Part shown: positions 10,430 through 22,805 of the stretch, one piece after another
Numbering within the stretch: the first letter of the stretch is position 1
Layout: every line of letters starts with the position of its first letter
Source: Saturnia japonica
Lineage: Eukaryota > Arthropoda > Insecta > Lepidoptera > Saturniidae
DNA: 64,000 bases
Direction of reading: 5' to 3'
Assembly (NCBI GenBank): GCA_033032175.1
Contig: CM065325.1
Span: 6,104,930-6,168,929, forward strand
Translations under genes and position numbers: made by a program
The notes under the pieces: generated by a model
What the model was told of the DNA's origin: nothing
Seen by the model: only the letters and a program-made list of their open reading frames with translations
The model's database searches: none

Positions 10430-11500
10430 CTTATCTCACACCTAACACATTCCACCAACAAGTCTTGAACATCTTCTATTTTCCCACACACTTCACAGTT
10501 AGCTGAATTAACTTTTTTCATGAGATGTCTAAACTTATTCAGTAGAATATGTCCGGAACGAAACCTCAGAGCAGTTTTAATTTGGACTCGGGTCAATTTA
10601 CATCCCACAAACCAAGGCACCGGGGGTGGTTCACTCTGGATTTTTCGAAACTATATACCCTTCTCAAGACAAATTACATCAAATTTTCTTTCCACAAGAA
10701 ATGTATAATTTTCTTGATTTTTGATAACATTTCTGTGTAATTGGGAACTACGTCATATTCCGTGCCTTGTACTGTAGCTAATTTAACTAATCTGTCTGCT
10801 TCTTCGTTACCACTTATTCATATATATCCAGGTATCCATTGAATTTTTAGAGTTACATCAGAATACTGAATATCAAGGAATATTTTAAGTATTTTACCTC
10901 TTTGTCCAGAGGCACATCGAGCAAAATGCTGAATAGCACTTTTAGTGTCTGAAAACATGGCGATTTTTTGTATTCAGCTGCAATTGAATAAATAATTGCT
11001 TCTAAAAGTTTTATAAGTTCTATAGTCATAATTGATACTGGGCAATAAATTTTGAAGCAGGCAGATTTATTGGCATGAGAATTATAGTATGCTGATCCTG
11101 CAACCTCTGCGTGTTTTCATCCGAATGTATAAATTTTTTGCCAGTTATTATACTTTTTATCGAATTCTCGTATTATGTTCTGCATTATGAATGTATTTTT
11201 ATATGTTGTATTTTATATTTTTTCCGTTAGTAGTGGCTTCTTCTTATTGACCCAGTATCTACTATGATGACTACTGCAAGGTTTATTTATTAAATTTAAA
11301 CTTATATGATTAGTCCAGGATTTAGCTTTTAAGACATATATGAATGCCAGATATCGAAGTATTATATACAAAGGAGGAACACAGATCTCACTCTCCATAT
11401 TATGTATGGGAGTCGTTTTAATAAAACTAGCTACTATATTAACTATTTTAATTACTTTACAAATTTCTGATGTTACAGTCAACAAATTGTACAAATTTAT
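10430..11500 (-). pseudogene. Degraded 3' half of an RNase H-type LINE
   Basis: Reading the minus strand leftwards from about 11494 there are recognisable pieces: 'TPIHNMESEICVPPLYIILRYLA', as found just before RNase H; RNase H-like pieces ending 'EADRLVKLATVQG' (around 10800); and a C-terminal 'PWFVGCKLTR', 'ALRFRSGHILLNKFRHLM', 'CEVCGKIEDVQDLLVEC' with Cys-x2-Cys and a final Cys. These belong to several frames broken by stops. The order and content fit I/R1-type LINEs. The neighbouring CR1-type LINE ends in the opposite orientation only a few bases away, so it may have landed at the 3' end of this older copy. Confidence 0.65.
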
Positions 11501-12810
11501 GTGAAGAAAGCTGCTGATAGATTACAATGATTCAATAGAATATTGATTTATATATCATACTAATGATTGTATTGTCTGTTGCTAAAATCACAAGGCATCT
11601 GTTGGAACTGGCTCTGGTACAAGCAATAGAATAAATCAGACTCGAAAAATAGCTACCTCCTGTCTCCCCTTAGGTTTTGAATTTTGGAAAACGCTACAAT
11701 AAGTATGCTGTTAAATGTATTTAAGAGCTATAACATAATTTTGTGATGGAATACCTCTGTTTACATTGCGCAATGATATAAGCGAAAAATGCCAAGTAAT
11801 TGCCACCCTTACATGTATTATATGTATCTCTCTGTTCACTCTGAATTTATATTAATATTATTGTTAGCCGTGAACAATGCAGTCTTAAATATAAAGCAGT
11901 CGAGGAATAATATATAACTTCTTACGACTAATTATAGATTGAATTATAATATAAAAACTATATACAGTCGTAGCTCCTTAAGAGTTAAGGCAAAACCAAT
12001 ATAAACAACAATTTTGCATTTAATAATTGTACTTCAAATAAAATATCTTCTGTTGATGGTTGAATTATATAGGTAACATAAAGTTCGATAAGTATTCAAC
12101 CACTTTCTGAGCTCTCAGAGAAACTTCCGAAAGGAACAATGCTGAAGTATGTAGCCACAGAAACCACGACAATAAAAGCCACACGTTGGTTTGGGTGTAA
12201 TTACAGTCATATAACTTTTCTTTGATCTCTATTTGTTCATCTTATACGTGTATTTGTGAATCTAATGAAAGATTTATATTATATAGAGTTAATAAAAATT
12301 ATTTATATAACTTTTCCTTAATATTGATGTTAAGAATTTAAGAAATAATTTTAAAAACATAAAAAGTGAGAACCACACAAACACAAAAAAGAACCAAACT
12401 CTCTGTGCTCCGGTGTTTTACGGTAACCTCCATCTTGGTAGGAACAAAGAAGTGGCTATGTTCATATCTTTGTCGTACTGTGAAGCTAAGAATCTGTCTC
12501 CCTGCTAGTGTGTTCCCACTGTCTCATAACATGGAGTCTATCAAACATAAAGTGATACTTGAGCAAGCTGGCTTGACATCGACGACAGTCGATAGATTGT
12601 AAGATCCCTCTCAGTGGTCAACTATGTTGTTGAATTGCACTGTACTTACCATCAGCTACAGAGCCGTGGTTTTGCCGTGCTATGAAAAAAATAATCTTTC
12701 TTGAAATAAACAAATATGAAGCAGCCAACAAGAACATAAGAAGTAAAATTATTAAAAAGGTAGGTAACAAAAAATCCGACTGCAACAAAAACGACTAAAA
12801 ACATAAATTT
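11500..12810. other. Non-coding DNA, nothing recognised
   Basis: AT-rich. A possible continuation of the minus-strand LINE fossil into the RT region (about 11500-11700) is too weak to claim. A 78-codon ORF at 12366-12602 (plus) has no family resemblance. Confidence 0.35.
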
Positions 12811-12814
12811 TTCT

Positions 12815-13050
12815 GTTTTTGTTTTTTATTTCATTGCCAGACATCGTAGTTAAATATTATATAGCCTATTTCACTCCCACAATTAAGAAGAATCTAACGA
12901 CACTTCGTATGATAAAATCCATCAAGCCGTTTAGCTACAGAGAGTGCCAAAGAAATAGACATACATACATACACTCGAAAAACATAACTCTTCTTTTTCG
13001 CAGTCGGGTAAAAATAGAACCCGATTTTTACCCGAAACTGAGATTATAAA
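12815..13050 (+). repeat. Dispersed repeat tail (caagccgtttagctacagag family)
   Basis: The block 'aaatccatcaagccgtttagctacagagagtgccaaagaaatagacatacatacatac' region at about 12905-12975 is repeated, inverted, at about 36160-36230. Both copies sit next to 'cgactgcg/cgcagtcggg' text. It resembles the 3' end of an abundant lepidopteran retroelement. Confidence 0.55.
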
Positions 13051-13815
13051 AACTATTATGCAGAACCATATATAAACCTATTAAATAAAAAAAAATTGCG
13101 ATATCTACATATATATCCCAATAAATAGTTATGTATTACCACAGAATACCGAATAATACTTCGCTCCTAATAAAATTATTCGTTGAAATGAGTATCAAAG
13201 TGGAATTAAATCTCTCGAGAACGTGTAATCTGTAACTATGGCTACCTCGGAATTCAATTTCACATGATCTTCAATGGGCTTTTAAGTCGGAATATCTCAA
13301 TTTTTTTTCATTTTGACATAAGTTATGGTCCATATTCGTAATTTTATTTTTACATAAAACCGGTTTATTATATTTATCTACTGTCATGTTTTAATTATTT
13401 TTCTCCAAAATAATTTGAATTTTGAAAAAAAAAATCATGTTAGAAGGTAATAGTAATAGTTACAATGGTTAACATAATTTTATAATAGTAGAAGGGCATT
13501 CATTAAAAAAAAGAATTCTCATTGAAAATAGTTTCAAAGTACTGAACTAGTAGTAGACTGATAATTAGCGGGGAAGAAATAGTAATTATTAAATAAATGT
13601 TGATTCAAATAAATAATTTGTTAAAGGTATTTTATTGTTTTATACTTTTATCTCTTAATTTGTTGGAATCAATCATGAGTAATTATATTCACAAAAATAA
13701 ATTAACATTTCTGTAAAATTCTTATTATATTGATATAATCAAAACTTACTTGCTTCTAATTTATATAAATAGTTCATGTAGTAAAAATAATGTTAGTAAT
13801 AACTATAAATGATTA
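13050..13815. other. AT-rich non-coding DNA
   Basis: Homopolymer-rich with no ORF or element recognised. Confidence 0.4.
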
Positions 13816-13820
13816 ATATA

Positions 13821-14494
13821 CAGTTGTAAACTCTTTATAACGTTATCCTTTATAACGATAAACTCCCTATAACGTTGAAGTGTGCCCGACTTGGTTGGTT
13901 TGCGTTAAGACCCACATATTGAAACACTCTTTATAGCGATACGCCATTCTCTATTACAAAGAAATGTTTCATATTTTTAGACAGTAAATATTTATTATCG
14001 GTATTATTGTTTATGTTATGTTATCAGGTAACAAAAGACTTTAAAGCTCCGAAACATCCGAGGTCGGTCTAGCTTTTGTTATCCTTAATTGCCTTGAACA
14101 CGTGCAGTATGACGCATTGTTTTCTCGGAAGTGATGGTCTTCGACCAAGCATACTGGGTACCTATCGTATTATCAGTCGTAAACCTACATTAAAACTGTT
14201 AACATGGCCAGTAAACGGAAAGCGATTAGTGTTGACGAAAAAGTTTGATAAAAGAAGATATGAATAGAATACATAAAATAATACAAAATAAGTACTGGCA
14301 TAGCAAAAAACGTCAGACAAAGTTATCAGACTATATGTGTAAACAATAATTTATAAGCATTTATTATCTAAGATATACATATTAGAAATTCTTGTTAATT
14401 TGGTTGTTTTTTTGTTCACTCCATATAACGATAACTCTCTATAACGACAAAAAATGCTCAGTCCCATGAGTTTCATTATAAAGAGTTTACACTG
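13821..14494 (+). mobile_element. Non-autonomous pogo/Tigger-like DNA transposon
   Basis: The ends are inverted: 5' CAGTTGTAAACTCTTTATAA and, on the other strand, CAGTGTAAACTCTTTATAA. Both are flanked by TA (13819-13820 and 14495-14496), the Tc1/mariner-superfamily target duplication. TATAACG motifs recur inside both ends. At 14204 a short frame MASKRKAISVDEKV reads like the start of a pogo/Tigger (CENP-B-like) transposase, then stops. At 674 bp the element is an internal deletion derivative that would depend on a transposase from elsewhere. Confidence 0.75.
14204..14248 (+). pseudogene. Start of a pogo/Tigger-type transposase, truncated
   Basis: ATG followed by ASKRKAISVDEKV and then TGA. 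Basic 'S.KRKA.S..EK' starts are typical of Tigger/jerky-like proteins, where they open the CENP-B N-terminal helix-turn-helix. It lies well inside the inverted ends of the 13821-14494 element, as expected for a remnant of its original gene. The remaining several hundred codons are absent. Confidence 0.55.
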
Positions 14495-14499
14495 TATTT

Positions 14500-15540
14500 C
14501 AAATATTCAAAAAATACTGAGAAGAAAAACCTATAGTGCGATTCATAACTGAAGTGTTATTTTTATAAATGTTAAATATAAACTTCATGCAATTGGTTTT
14601 ATATATCTATGCGTTAAATTTATTAACTGCCGCTATGAGTTTGTGTCTAAACTTTAATTATTATCGTATTAAAAACTAATAGGTATCTATTTGAGCAGAT
14701 TCTATTTAAAAAATAAAATTTATATCAAAAATTAAACATTTCACACTACATCCATCTAATGTCAAATTAAGCGTAGCTTCACTTAAGGACGTTTCATTTG
14801 TTTTGCGGCTCTAATTTAAATGTCAGTCGAACAAGCCGGCGCGACGATCCAAACAAATTGTAACAATATATTGCGTTCCTAATTGTAATGAAGAGAATAG
14901 TAATTTTCTCACCTGAACAATTATAGGAATATATCCGAATAGACAACTGGCTGTTTATACTTGAATGAGTATTCATCTAATAGCAATCGACCGAATAGAT
15001 TCGACGGGAATTCTCTGGTTGCTGCAAATAGGTATTTATAATTACACTTCAAAATTGCACCGGATATACAAGATGTAATAAAGCTCAGTACATTTTCTCA
15101 TAGATGTGTAACACTTGAGTACTCACTAGAATATTTTAATTTTAAATGAATACCTTTTAGAGCGCGTATCCTACTGTGGAATGTAGGTACCTACATATAT
15201 TTTTATAGAAATTTTAATAAATTTACTTTAATTTATGTAAAATAGAAACTATTTTGTGTTCATAACATAACCAAATAAAACAAACATAATTTGTTTAAAT
15301 TAGTTAATTTAATAAGTAGAGGCAGTAATTCCATTATTGTAATTTTGTTCTAATGAGCAACATTCATAAACTTTTCGTAAGTTTACAAACACTTACCAAA
15401 GTTAGAAAATTTCCGGTTAACTATATAATTAAAAATGTTATGTAATAACACAAATACACTTTAATAATAGTTCTAAAAAGTTATCAAAATTAGTGATGAT
15501 AATATTAATAAACATAAAACTTGCGCTAAAATAATGTAGC
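14500..15540. other. Non-coding DNA, nothing recognised
   Basis: AT-rich. The 60-codon ORF on the minus strand (14794-14976) has no family resemblance. Confidence 0.35.
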
Positions 15541-15920
15541 GCTAAGATGAACCGAACCGACTGAGATGAGAGCGCGTCGGGCGGCTGTGAGGATCGGCCG
15601 CGACTGAACGGAGAGCAACCGGCCGCTCGCACTGCTCCATCTATTTTATATAAATGCCTTTATATACCCATTTATATATTTACCCGCACTCATACATATT
15701 TAACGTTTTTTTTCCATTTCATGTCGTTTATTCCCCGTATGTATGTATCTGGGCAGCATGTGTGTGCGCTACCGCCGCCGCCCGGTTTGAACCGAACGGA
15801 ACGAACGCCCTGCGTTTCTATTTACGTGTTTTTAGAAAGGGTAAAGCTTTTATACCTCTCCTTTCTGCTATTTCGCTCTGTAGTTGAACGAAACGCTCGG
15901 AATGCCGAGCCACGAAATAT
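15540..15920. promoter_or_regulatory. GC-rich island with TATA-like motif
   Basis: Within AT-rich surroundings, 15550-15640 and 15760-15905 are strongly GC-rich and CpG-rich (cggccgcgactgaacggag; taccgccgccgcccgg). Between them lies 'tattttatataaatg', which reads as a TATA box on either strand. On the minus strand an initiator-like TTCAGTCG lies about 45 bases beyond it, farther than the usual 30. It could be the promoter of a host transcript or a fragment of an element. No exon could be read. Confidence 0.3.
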
Positions 15921-16880
15921 TCTTTTCGATTTATGAGTTTCATTTTTCAACGTTATATTTTTTTTTCGGTTAAAATGTGCTATCAATTTCCATTGAAAAT
16001 ATGTGGTTCTGTTAACATTCTATATTTTATGTTATTTGCTTGAAAGCATACTTTCATATCATATCGTATTTCATATTGTTGTAAATTTGGCAATTTGGCG
16101 AGTTACATATGAAAAAATATATAAATGGATGTACTTTGCCAAAGAGCTTTTACTTTTTATTCGTGCCTGTTTTCGGTAATGTAATAGTTCTAACGTTGCT
16201 ATAAATTTTACTATCAACTATAAATCTGTATATTAGAGAGGGTTTTTATTAATGTATAACTTTACGTTTAACTACAATTACAATTGATATTAAGTGTATA
16301 TGTGGTTGAACCTTGCGAATAACAGAATAAGTTTCAGGAATTTAATATCTTAACTTTGCTTTTTTAACACACCCATGATAATTCAATGTATATTATTTGT
16401 AAAAACTTACATATAACAAATTTTGCTAAATGACTAGCATAATTTTAATACTACACATAAACACATTGAGTTAGAAATCGAAATAGTGTTTTAGATATTA
16501 AGGAGATTTGGGATTATTAAGTATAAATAGGACAAAGTATTTTTACGTAGTGACTGTGTTCATATTTTAGTCTATATAGTACAGTAATAAAAAGATTGTA
16601 TTTAAAGAAAAAACTTAACTTGCATTTAATTATCTACTTATTATCAAATTATGAAAACCTAATTCATAAAGATAGTTAATATTTGTTATCTAGCTCCTCC
16701 TTCAAACGAGACAAGAAAGGCATTTTTGCAGCCCGGCTTAAAGGCGAAGACTGCCGATGGAATTAGTCACCGGCGGTCGCCGTTGTTTCTCAACTGTACC
16801 GTACTTTCTATCAGGTACTGTACATTTTACTGAGCTAATATAAAATTATAATAATTAACGTATTTTTGCAACTGTTGAAT
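15920..16880. other. Non-coding DNA, nothing recognised
   Basis: AT-rich, apart from a short GC-richer patch at 16720-16800 that matches nothing else in the window. Confidence 0.35.
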
Positions 16881-17127
16881 AAGTATAACTACGTCAGCTT
16901 TGGCAACATTTCAAATTAATGACATTTGCGGTGAAACGCAACGCGATACGCGATTGCCAATGTTGTATCTATGTGAAAAACAGCAATACCGGCCAAATGC
17001 TTCGGTTACATTTTATTACTTCAAGAAGTATTATTCCCTAACCAGATTCAGTAATTACATATTATTTATTCTCACTACAACTTCTAGGACATTCGTTTAT
17101 TATTCAACTTAATAATTGAGAATTGTA

Positions 17128-17215
17128 TTGTAATATACACACACCTACACACACACATACGTACCCACACCCACACGCATGCACGCACATACACAACACA
17201 TACACATAAATAAAT
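17128..17215. repeat. CA-rich microsatellite, imperfect
   Basis: A run of CACA, CATA, CACG and CCCAC units. It lies just before a LINE-like 3' end, and together they may mark one old insertion. Confidence 0.8.
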
Positions 17216-17229
17216 ACACGTATACACTC

Positions 17230-17450
17230 TACAACTCTAAATATTGTTAGATAATTGAAAAATGTAAAAAATTGTTGTATTTTTAGTTGTATTTACATTG
17301 TATTATGGAACGCAGACCCCACTGTAGTATTGCCTGGAAGTGGGCGCTATTGGCTGCGACACAGTTTTCACTAATGTGTCTAATATCGTACATTTTTGTT
17401 ATTTGTGAGATGATTTATGGTTCCAATAAATTATTATGATTATTATTATT
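17230..17450 (+). mobile_element. 5'-truncated LINE 3' UTR with ATT tail
   Basis: Sequence such as 'cagaccccactgtagtattgcctggaagtgggcgctattggctg' ends in 'ttccaataaattattatgattattattatt', a tail of ATT units. A GC-richer 3' UTR ending in a short tandem tail is typical of a 5'-truncated LINE copy. No coding part remains and the clade is unknown. Confidence 0.5.
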
Positions 17451-17519
17451 TATTTAATATATTTTTATTTTAGATAAATATATAATTATGTTTAAATGAG
17501 TGATTCTTACTTTATAGCG

Positions 17520-17705
17520 TACTAGCTGTGCTCGCAACTCCACTCGTATGAAGGACAAAATTGTTTTACCGGGTAAAAAGTATTCTATATCTTAATCCGG
17601 GTTGTAGGCTATATGTGTGCCAAATTTTATCCAAATCCATTTAGCCATTTTTACGTGATCGAATAATAAACAAACAAACTCACATTTGCATTTATGATAT
17701 TATTA
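17520..17705 (+). repeat. Dispersed repeat copy (tagctgtg head)
   Basis: It opens 'actagctgtgctcgcaactccactcgta', then 'ttaatccgggttgtaggctatatgtgtgccaaattttatccaaatcc', and ends 'aaacaaacaaactcacatttgcatttatgatattattat'. The head, the 'aaatttt.tccaaatc' middle and the AAAC-rich tail are shared with other family members. Confidence 0.65.
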
Positions 17706-17999
17706 TAATGGTTAGGATAAATTAGGATAGCACAACGGAAATGAGCTTCCCACGCAACCTTGAAATTTTCTCATATCATTCTACCTTGCTTAGTATAAGT
17801 ACTTATACTGGCATACTTGTCGTAAGTTAATTTATGCATGTGACTTCGTTCCCGTTGCCTTGAAAATGAAATTACTTGCACGCCATCTGTTGTGAACTGG
17901 TTGGAATAATACGAAAACTTTTGTGGGTGCACGCATAACAACTTAGATAGTCTTTATCATAATCGGATGAATGGTTTAGGAATGCACAGATTATATACA

Positions 18000-18282
18000 A
18001 ATAAAGATACATATATTACATTATAAGATTGAGTATTTATATTATTAACATTATTTTGTATTATTATTGTTTGCTTTTAATTATTGTTATTATTTTTATC
18101 AAGTTTGTTAACATAGTACTATATTTAATCAATATTAAAGCACGAAAATTGTTGCATGCTGTGCTCGCATGTAAGTGGAATACTACATAATTATTGAGAT
18201 GTGTTCGTATAACTAAAATATAATCATGTATCATATGTTGTGGCTCTGTTGGCGCGCCAAATAAATAAATAAATAAATTGGA
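18000..18282 (+). mobile_element. 5'-truncated LINE tail, AAAT repeats
   Basis: The block 'gcatgctgtgctcgcatgtaagtgga' through 'gccaaataaataaataaataaat' is repeated on the opposite strand at about 39515-39790 with many substitutions. Shared sequence directly up to an AAAT tail identifies both as 3' ends of one LINE family. No coding sequence remains. Confidence 0.65.
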
Positions 18283-18534
18283 TACAGTGTATCTAGCCGC
18301 TTAATTTCAACCGTATTTCTTTATACTCATATATTAAAAGCTGTTATATTGGTTCAGCTTCCAAATAATTCACTTCACTAGTTTTCAATAAATAAAACTA
18401 AGATATTTGCGTAAATGCACTTAAAAAATACACGAAAAAAAATTAATCAAAACAAAATATAATGCTGAACGTTTTATTTGCCTGTAAAATGAGTGGGTTT
18501 CATCGCTATTACACGAGAATAATGCAAAACGGCC

Positions 18535-18620
18535 GTTTAAAATTAATTACCTGAGCTCCTTTTGAGAGATTCGCTCAGGGAACCTTGTTTGCATAGATAA
18601 ATGCTGTCATTTATTTTACA
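18535..18620. promoter_or_regulatory. Candidate conserved non-coding element
   Basis: A compact, non-repetitive stretch holds homeodomain-type (ttaaaattaattac), E-box-like (gagctc flank) and octamer-like (tttgcatagataaat) words. That is unlike the degenerate repeats around it. It is a guess from word content only; comparison with another species would decide. Confidence 0.2.
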
Positions 18621-20855
18621 ATAAGACCCCTAAAATCATAATATTTCTAATGACTCAACTAATGACAACCATGTGTATTATATTATTATAACCGAGGTCG
18701 ATTTCTGCTTTTAAGCGTACAACATTTATTTTCTACAAGTCTACTTCAAATTTTGCATAAACCTTTTCTATCAGAATTGATGGAAGACGTGTTTCGTATT
18801 TTATTGACATTGATCCCCTAACGGGGTTAAAAAGAGGTTGAGAGTTATTATTGGCGGTGATTTGCTTCGAAGTTGATATCAATACTCCTTAGTGTTTTTG
18901 ATTTAAATTATATTTTATTTTGACATATGTTTGAAAACTCAATCCGATTTTATTCAAAAAAGGCTGAACACACTTAAAATAAGCAAAAACTCTTTACAAT
19001 AGTGTCTCAAAAGTCACTGTACTATATTAGTACCTCATTTGAAGGTTTCTAAGTTTAAAAAGGTTATGCACTTTTAGGACACGACCTCATAGGGAGGTAG
19101 AGTTCGAAATTTGAAATGGTAAGGACTAGAACATTAAATTATACGAATCATTCCCTTATAAAAACATGTAAAATCTATACTAATACTAAGCTGAGTTGTA
19201 GTCCATGCGAGCGGAGCCGCGAGCACAGCTAGTATAAATATAATTTGAAATGTTATAAGGTATTGCAGGAGTAGACGAATGCATAAGATTTCATTTTAAT
19301 TTTTTACAACATGTGAGTAACTTAGTAGTAATTTATAATGTATTTAGTCAGCAGTCACAGGTTATGTACAAAATGTCCAATAAATATTCTTAGATACAGT
19401 ACTTGTAATTTAAATCCAATTAGGTTTTTAGACACCAAAAGTTAAAACGTTATAAAAGTAGTAAGAGAATCTTCAGACAGGGAGAGAGAGAGAGAGAGAA
19501 ATGAAAGTGCAAATAAATTTGTATACAACAAATATGAGTAATAAGTAAAAAAAAAACAAACATAAACAAAACTTAGAAAGGCTGGTTTGTATTAATATTT
19601 GAATTACTGTTTTATTACTACATTTCGAAATTCTGTAGCGTCTACGCTGTAGTACTGTTCGTAGCCTAGCTACGACGAGGAGCTACATATGATGAATGCA
19701 CGTGTCTGACTTTATGATCGATCTAAATAAGTATGTTTGTTCCATACATTTAATATAATTATATAGATCCGATATACGATTATATAGAACGAGGCAGGGA
19801 TACGAAACCATTGTCGTATATGTTATCCGCTAGTATCGGCCTAAGTAAATCGTTATCAAAAGAAAACCCGCTTATTTAAAAAATCTAGATTTTAAAGTGT
19901 AATTTCATGTTTTGTACACTTGTTTAATTTGTGGTTACTTATGTAAATGGATGTAACTCGTATAGAAAGAAAATCAACAAAATAATAGGTACGCACACTA
20001 GTGAATCCAGGTTTCTTCTCGTCTTATTCAACCTATTGTCGATCTATACTATACTAAATATATGGTTAGTTCAATAAATATAAAACAATTGAACATTTTC
20101 TTGTTCAGAGTTACCATTTAACAATGTACAATTGTTTTGATACTGATTCACTAAGTCCTTAGTTCATTGTTTACCTAATCTTTTGTGATACGGAATTATC
20201 TATCTAGCTACAGACTGGAAAGTAATTTCGTCATTCTGAAGCGCCCTTAATTATATGTCGGCCATCTTTGTCCGGAAAGTATTTACGTCAAATTGACCGC
20301 AAGGAAAGGGGAACTTGTATGTGAGAGGCAAACGAGCGTGCAAAAGGGGACTTCTTGCTGATATATTTCTTTGAGTATTGTAACTATGTAGAGACCAAAT
20401 TATCGTGATTCTTCAGCTGTTCTGGAACCTTATCCTTTACCAAGCAACATACGTATATTTATTTCAGTAATAAAATTAGAATGAATTTCGGCTATTAATT
20501 TTTCATTACAATCTCTACAAGGACTCTGACAACTTTGGTATTTTTTTTATCATCGTCAATATATATTACTCACTCGTATTTATTAGACATAGTCAGCCTG
20601 GCATTCTGAAAAAAATAATTTAGAATCACCAATTCCATATAATATACATTCGATAATCACATAAATTTCAAAGGGAATGGTAATAAACCCTTCACAGTGA
20701 CTCTTTTTTTGTTTGTCTCCATTCGGAATCAGCCTGTGTATATTCCGCTGCCAAGAGACTTGCAGGCCAGCACCATGACATGACAGTGACAACCGGCCCT
20801 AGATTGCTGACTTCTCGATGATCACCATTGTTTTTGCATAGTACTGACCTTACCA
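18620..20855. other. Non-coding DNA with one inverted repeat-family head
   Basis: About 19165-19240 is a minus-strand copy of the dispersed repeat (reverse complement reads 'ctagctgtgctcgcggctccgctcg'). A short GA microsatellite lies at 19482-19499. Otherwise no ORF or element is recognised. Confidence 0.45.
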
Positions 20856-20995
20856 TTTTTATTTTATTTTATTTATTTAGTGATACAAGGGATATAGTGA
20901 TATATATATAGAATATATATTCCTCACTATAAGAGAGGAACAATATGATTGTACAGGCTCACCTTGCTGTGTTACTGTACAAAATATATAAATAT
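20855..20995 (-). mobile_element. LINE tail remnant, minus strand
   Basis: The left edge is a run of ATTTT/ATTT units (the minus-strand tail AAATAAATAAAATAAAAT), followed by 'gtgatacaagggatatagtg' and a GC-richer stretch. This looks like the last 100 or so bases of a 5'-truncated LINE. No coding sequence remains. Confidence 0.45.
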
Positions 20996-21925
20996 TAAAA
21001 AAATATAAAGCTCGATTTATTTAAATGTTTAAACTTCGCAATTTATAACATTATGTTAAATGAAAATGTCACGACTAGACTGAGCTTAGCAATATTATTG
21101 TTTTAATCCTTTTTTTGCCTTTACCTTGTAACAAATTAATAAGGGACATTGCGAATTATCCTTGGAATCCATGTCGGACCTTTAAAACGACAGGATTAAA
21201 ACTGTAATAAAGTAAATAATCCAAATCTACTGGCGTAGAAAATTATTCGATACCAATTTCAAACAGAAAATGTTGAAATGACACAGATTTACCTAATGGA
21301 CTTTCTCTATATCGGATTTATTCATTACAGCACAGCGGTATGACCACGCAGTATTTTTTTTAGTTTTTTTTTTTATAATTTGTTTATGTATAATGTATAG
21401 CACATACCTGTTAATATTTCTCAAATCTTTCAAAGAAGAACACTTGCGGAATGTAACTTTGAATATTGTAATTCATCATAACATTAATGTCTATCGGGTT
21501 AAGCAGATTAGTTATTAGTATTTCATGATCTGAGTATAAAATAGTAAAAACTTTCTTTACGGTTTTTTACTTTATAAATTATCTTCGAACTCGTAGTGTT
21601 TTTATATATAATCTAACTATTTCTGTCATGCTCTTCCATTTACACAAATTTAAAGAATCAATATTATTTTCTCAGTTAAAATATAAAATGTACAAGGAGT
21701 AAGAAACTCATACCTGAATAGCGAGTAAAAAATCACTCAATATTAAACTAGAAATATATAGATAACTTTAAAAATAGTATATATTCAAACTAGAAAAGCT
21801 TTCAGACTCGAGATCTGAGTAACGATATCAAACCAAATAATATTACAATATCCTTTTAACTTCTTTAAAGTCTTTAAATTTGAAGACGATTTCGATTTCC
21901 AGTAATTTCGATTTTTAGTAACAGA
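20995..21925. other. Non-coding DNA, nothing recognised
   Basis: AT-rich with several T and A runs. No element or gene is seen. Confidence 0.35.
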
Positions 21926-22140
21926 CAACGGTAACCACCGAGAGATGGCCAACCTACTACCAGTCGTTGCTGTTGTGCCGCCTGCATGCACTGGCTGATC
22001 CCGAAAAGACACAAACAAAGAAGTCGCTGTGACGGTCTTATTACCATATACATGGTGGTCGTCACCCAGTTGGGTACTTATATCTTACCATTCCACTTAA
22101 TTACTGGATATACACCGGCTGATCCTAGAACGCGATACGT
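21925..22140 (+). repeat. Dispersed repeat internal units
   Basis: 'actggatatacaccggctgatcctagaacgcgatac' and the neighbouring 'catatacatggtggtcgtc' resemble about 47560-47800 (plus), 58785-58980 (plus) and 40040-40215 (minus). In the other copies this block recurs in tandem and belongs to the tagctgtg-headed family. Confidence 0.55.
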
Positions 22141-22484
22141 ATAGATGTGCTAATGTGTATCAACCGTTCGCGTAAACCATAAAGTAATTTAACGTAGAAC
22201 TGTGTGAACTTTGCATTGTTACATAAATTAATAAAAATAGATGTATCATACAAATTACAATAAAAACTACCGAAATTGACGAAGGCAACTCAAAGTCGAT
22301 AAGATACAGTTACCTTTCATTGTAAATTGTGGGTACTATGTAGTGTTAGACAACAATACAGTTGATCAGGGTTGTTAACTGTTTCAAAGGTTCTCATTAC
22401 TTAGCACTATGTACTATCCTTATCCAACTCCTTTTTAGTACTTGTAAATTTATCATTATATTAATACGGAAGATTTTTTTTTTT

Positions 22485-22690
22485 TTACAACTGACTACAC
22501 TGTTAGCCTTAGGTTCCCTGGAGCCTCTGACGGCTTTTACAGCTTCACCGGACTTGGGGACGAGCGCTTAGAGCACTCAGCCGCGAAAGTTTTAGACAAC
22601 TCGCGCACAAGGGTGCCAAAGTGGCCGGACCTCGGCTTGGGCGGTTGTCGCGATTGCAAGTCGCTGGTCGAATTTCGATCATTGGATGAT
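22485..22690 (+). repeat. Dispersed repeat (tgactacactgtta family)
   Basis: 'caactgactacactgttagccttaggttccctggagcctctgacggcttttacagcttcaccgg' has relatives at about 41655-41770 and 47960-48110, all in the same orientation and sharing 'gggccctgaagcc'-like and 'ggc.tttac' blocks. No ORF. The family is unknown to me. Confidence 0.5.
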
Positions 22691-22734
22691 CACTAGTATT
22701 AATAAATCTTTAGCTCTGTCTTTATAGTTCATTT

Positions 22735-22805
22735 TTGTCCAATTTCTCGATAAGCATACTATATGACCTTTACTGATCACGAATATGCCATTAAAAAAAA
22801 AATTA
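22735..22805 (+). repeat. Dispersed repeat shared with the window's right edge
   Basis: 'gataagcatactatatgacctttactgatcacgaatatgccattaaaaaa' matches 63950-63999 ('gatagacatactatatgaacgataccgatcacgaatatgccattaaaaaa') closely in the same orientation. The second copy runs off the window. Confidence 0.7.

Noticed and set aside
17128..17215. Telomere-like or satellite array
   Set aside because: It is an imperfect CA/TA microsatellite with no TTAGG units.
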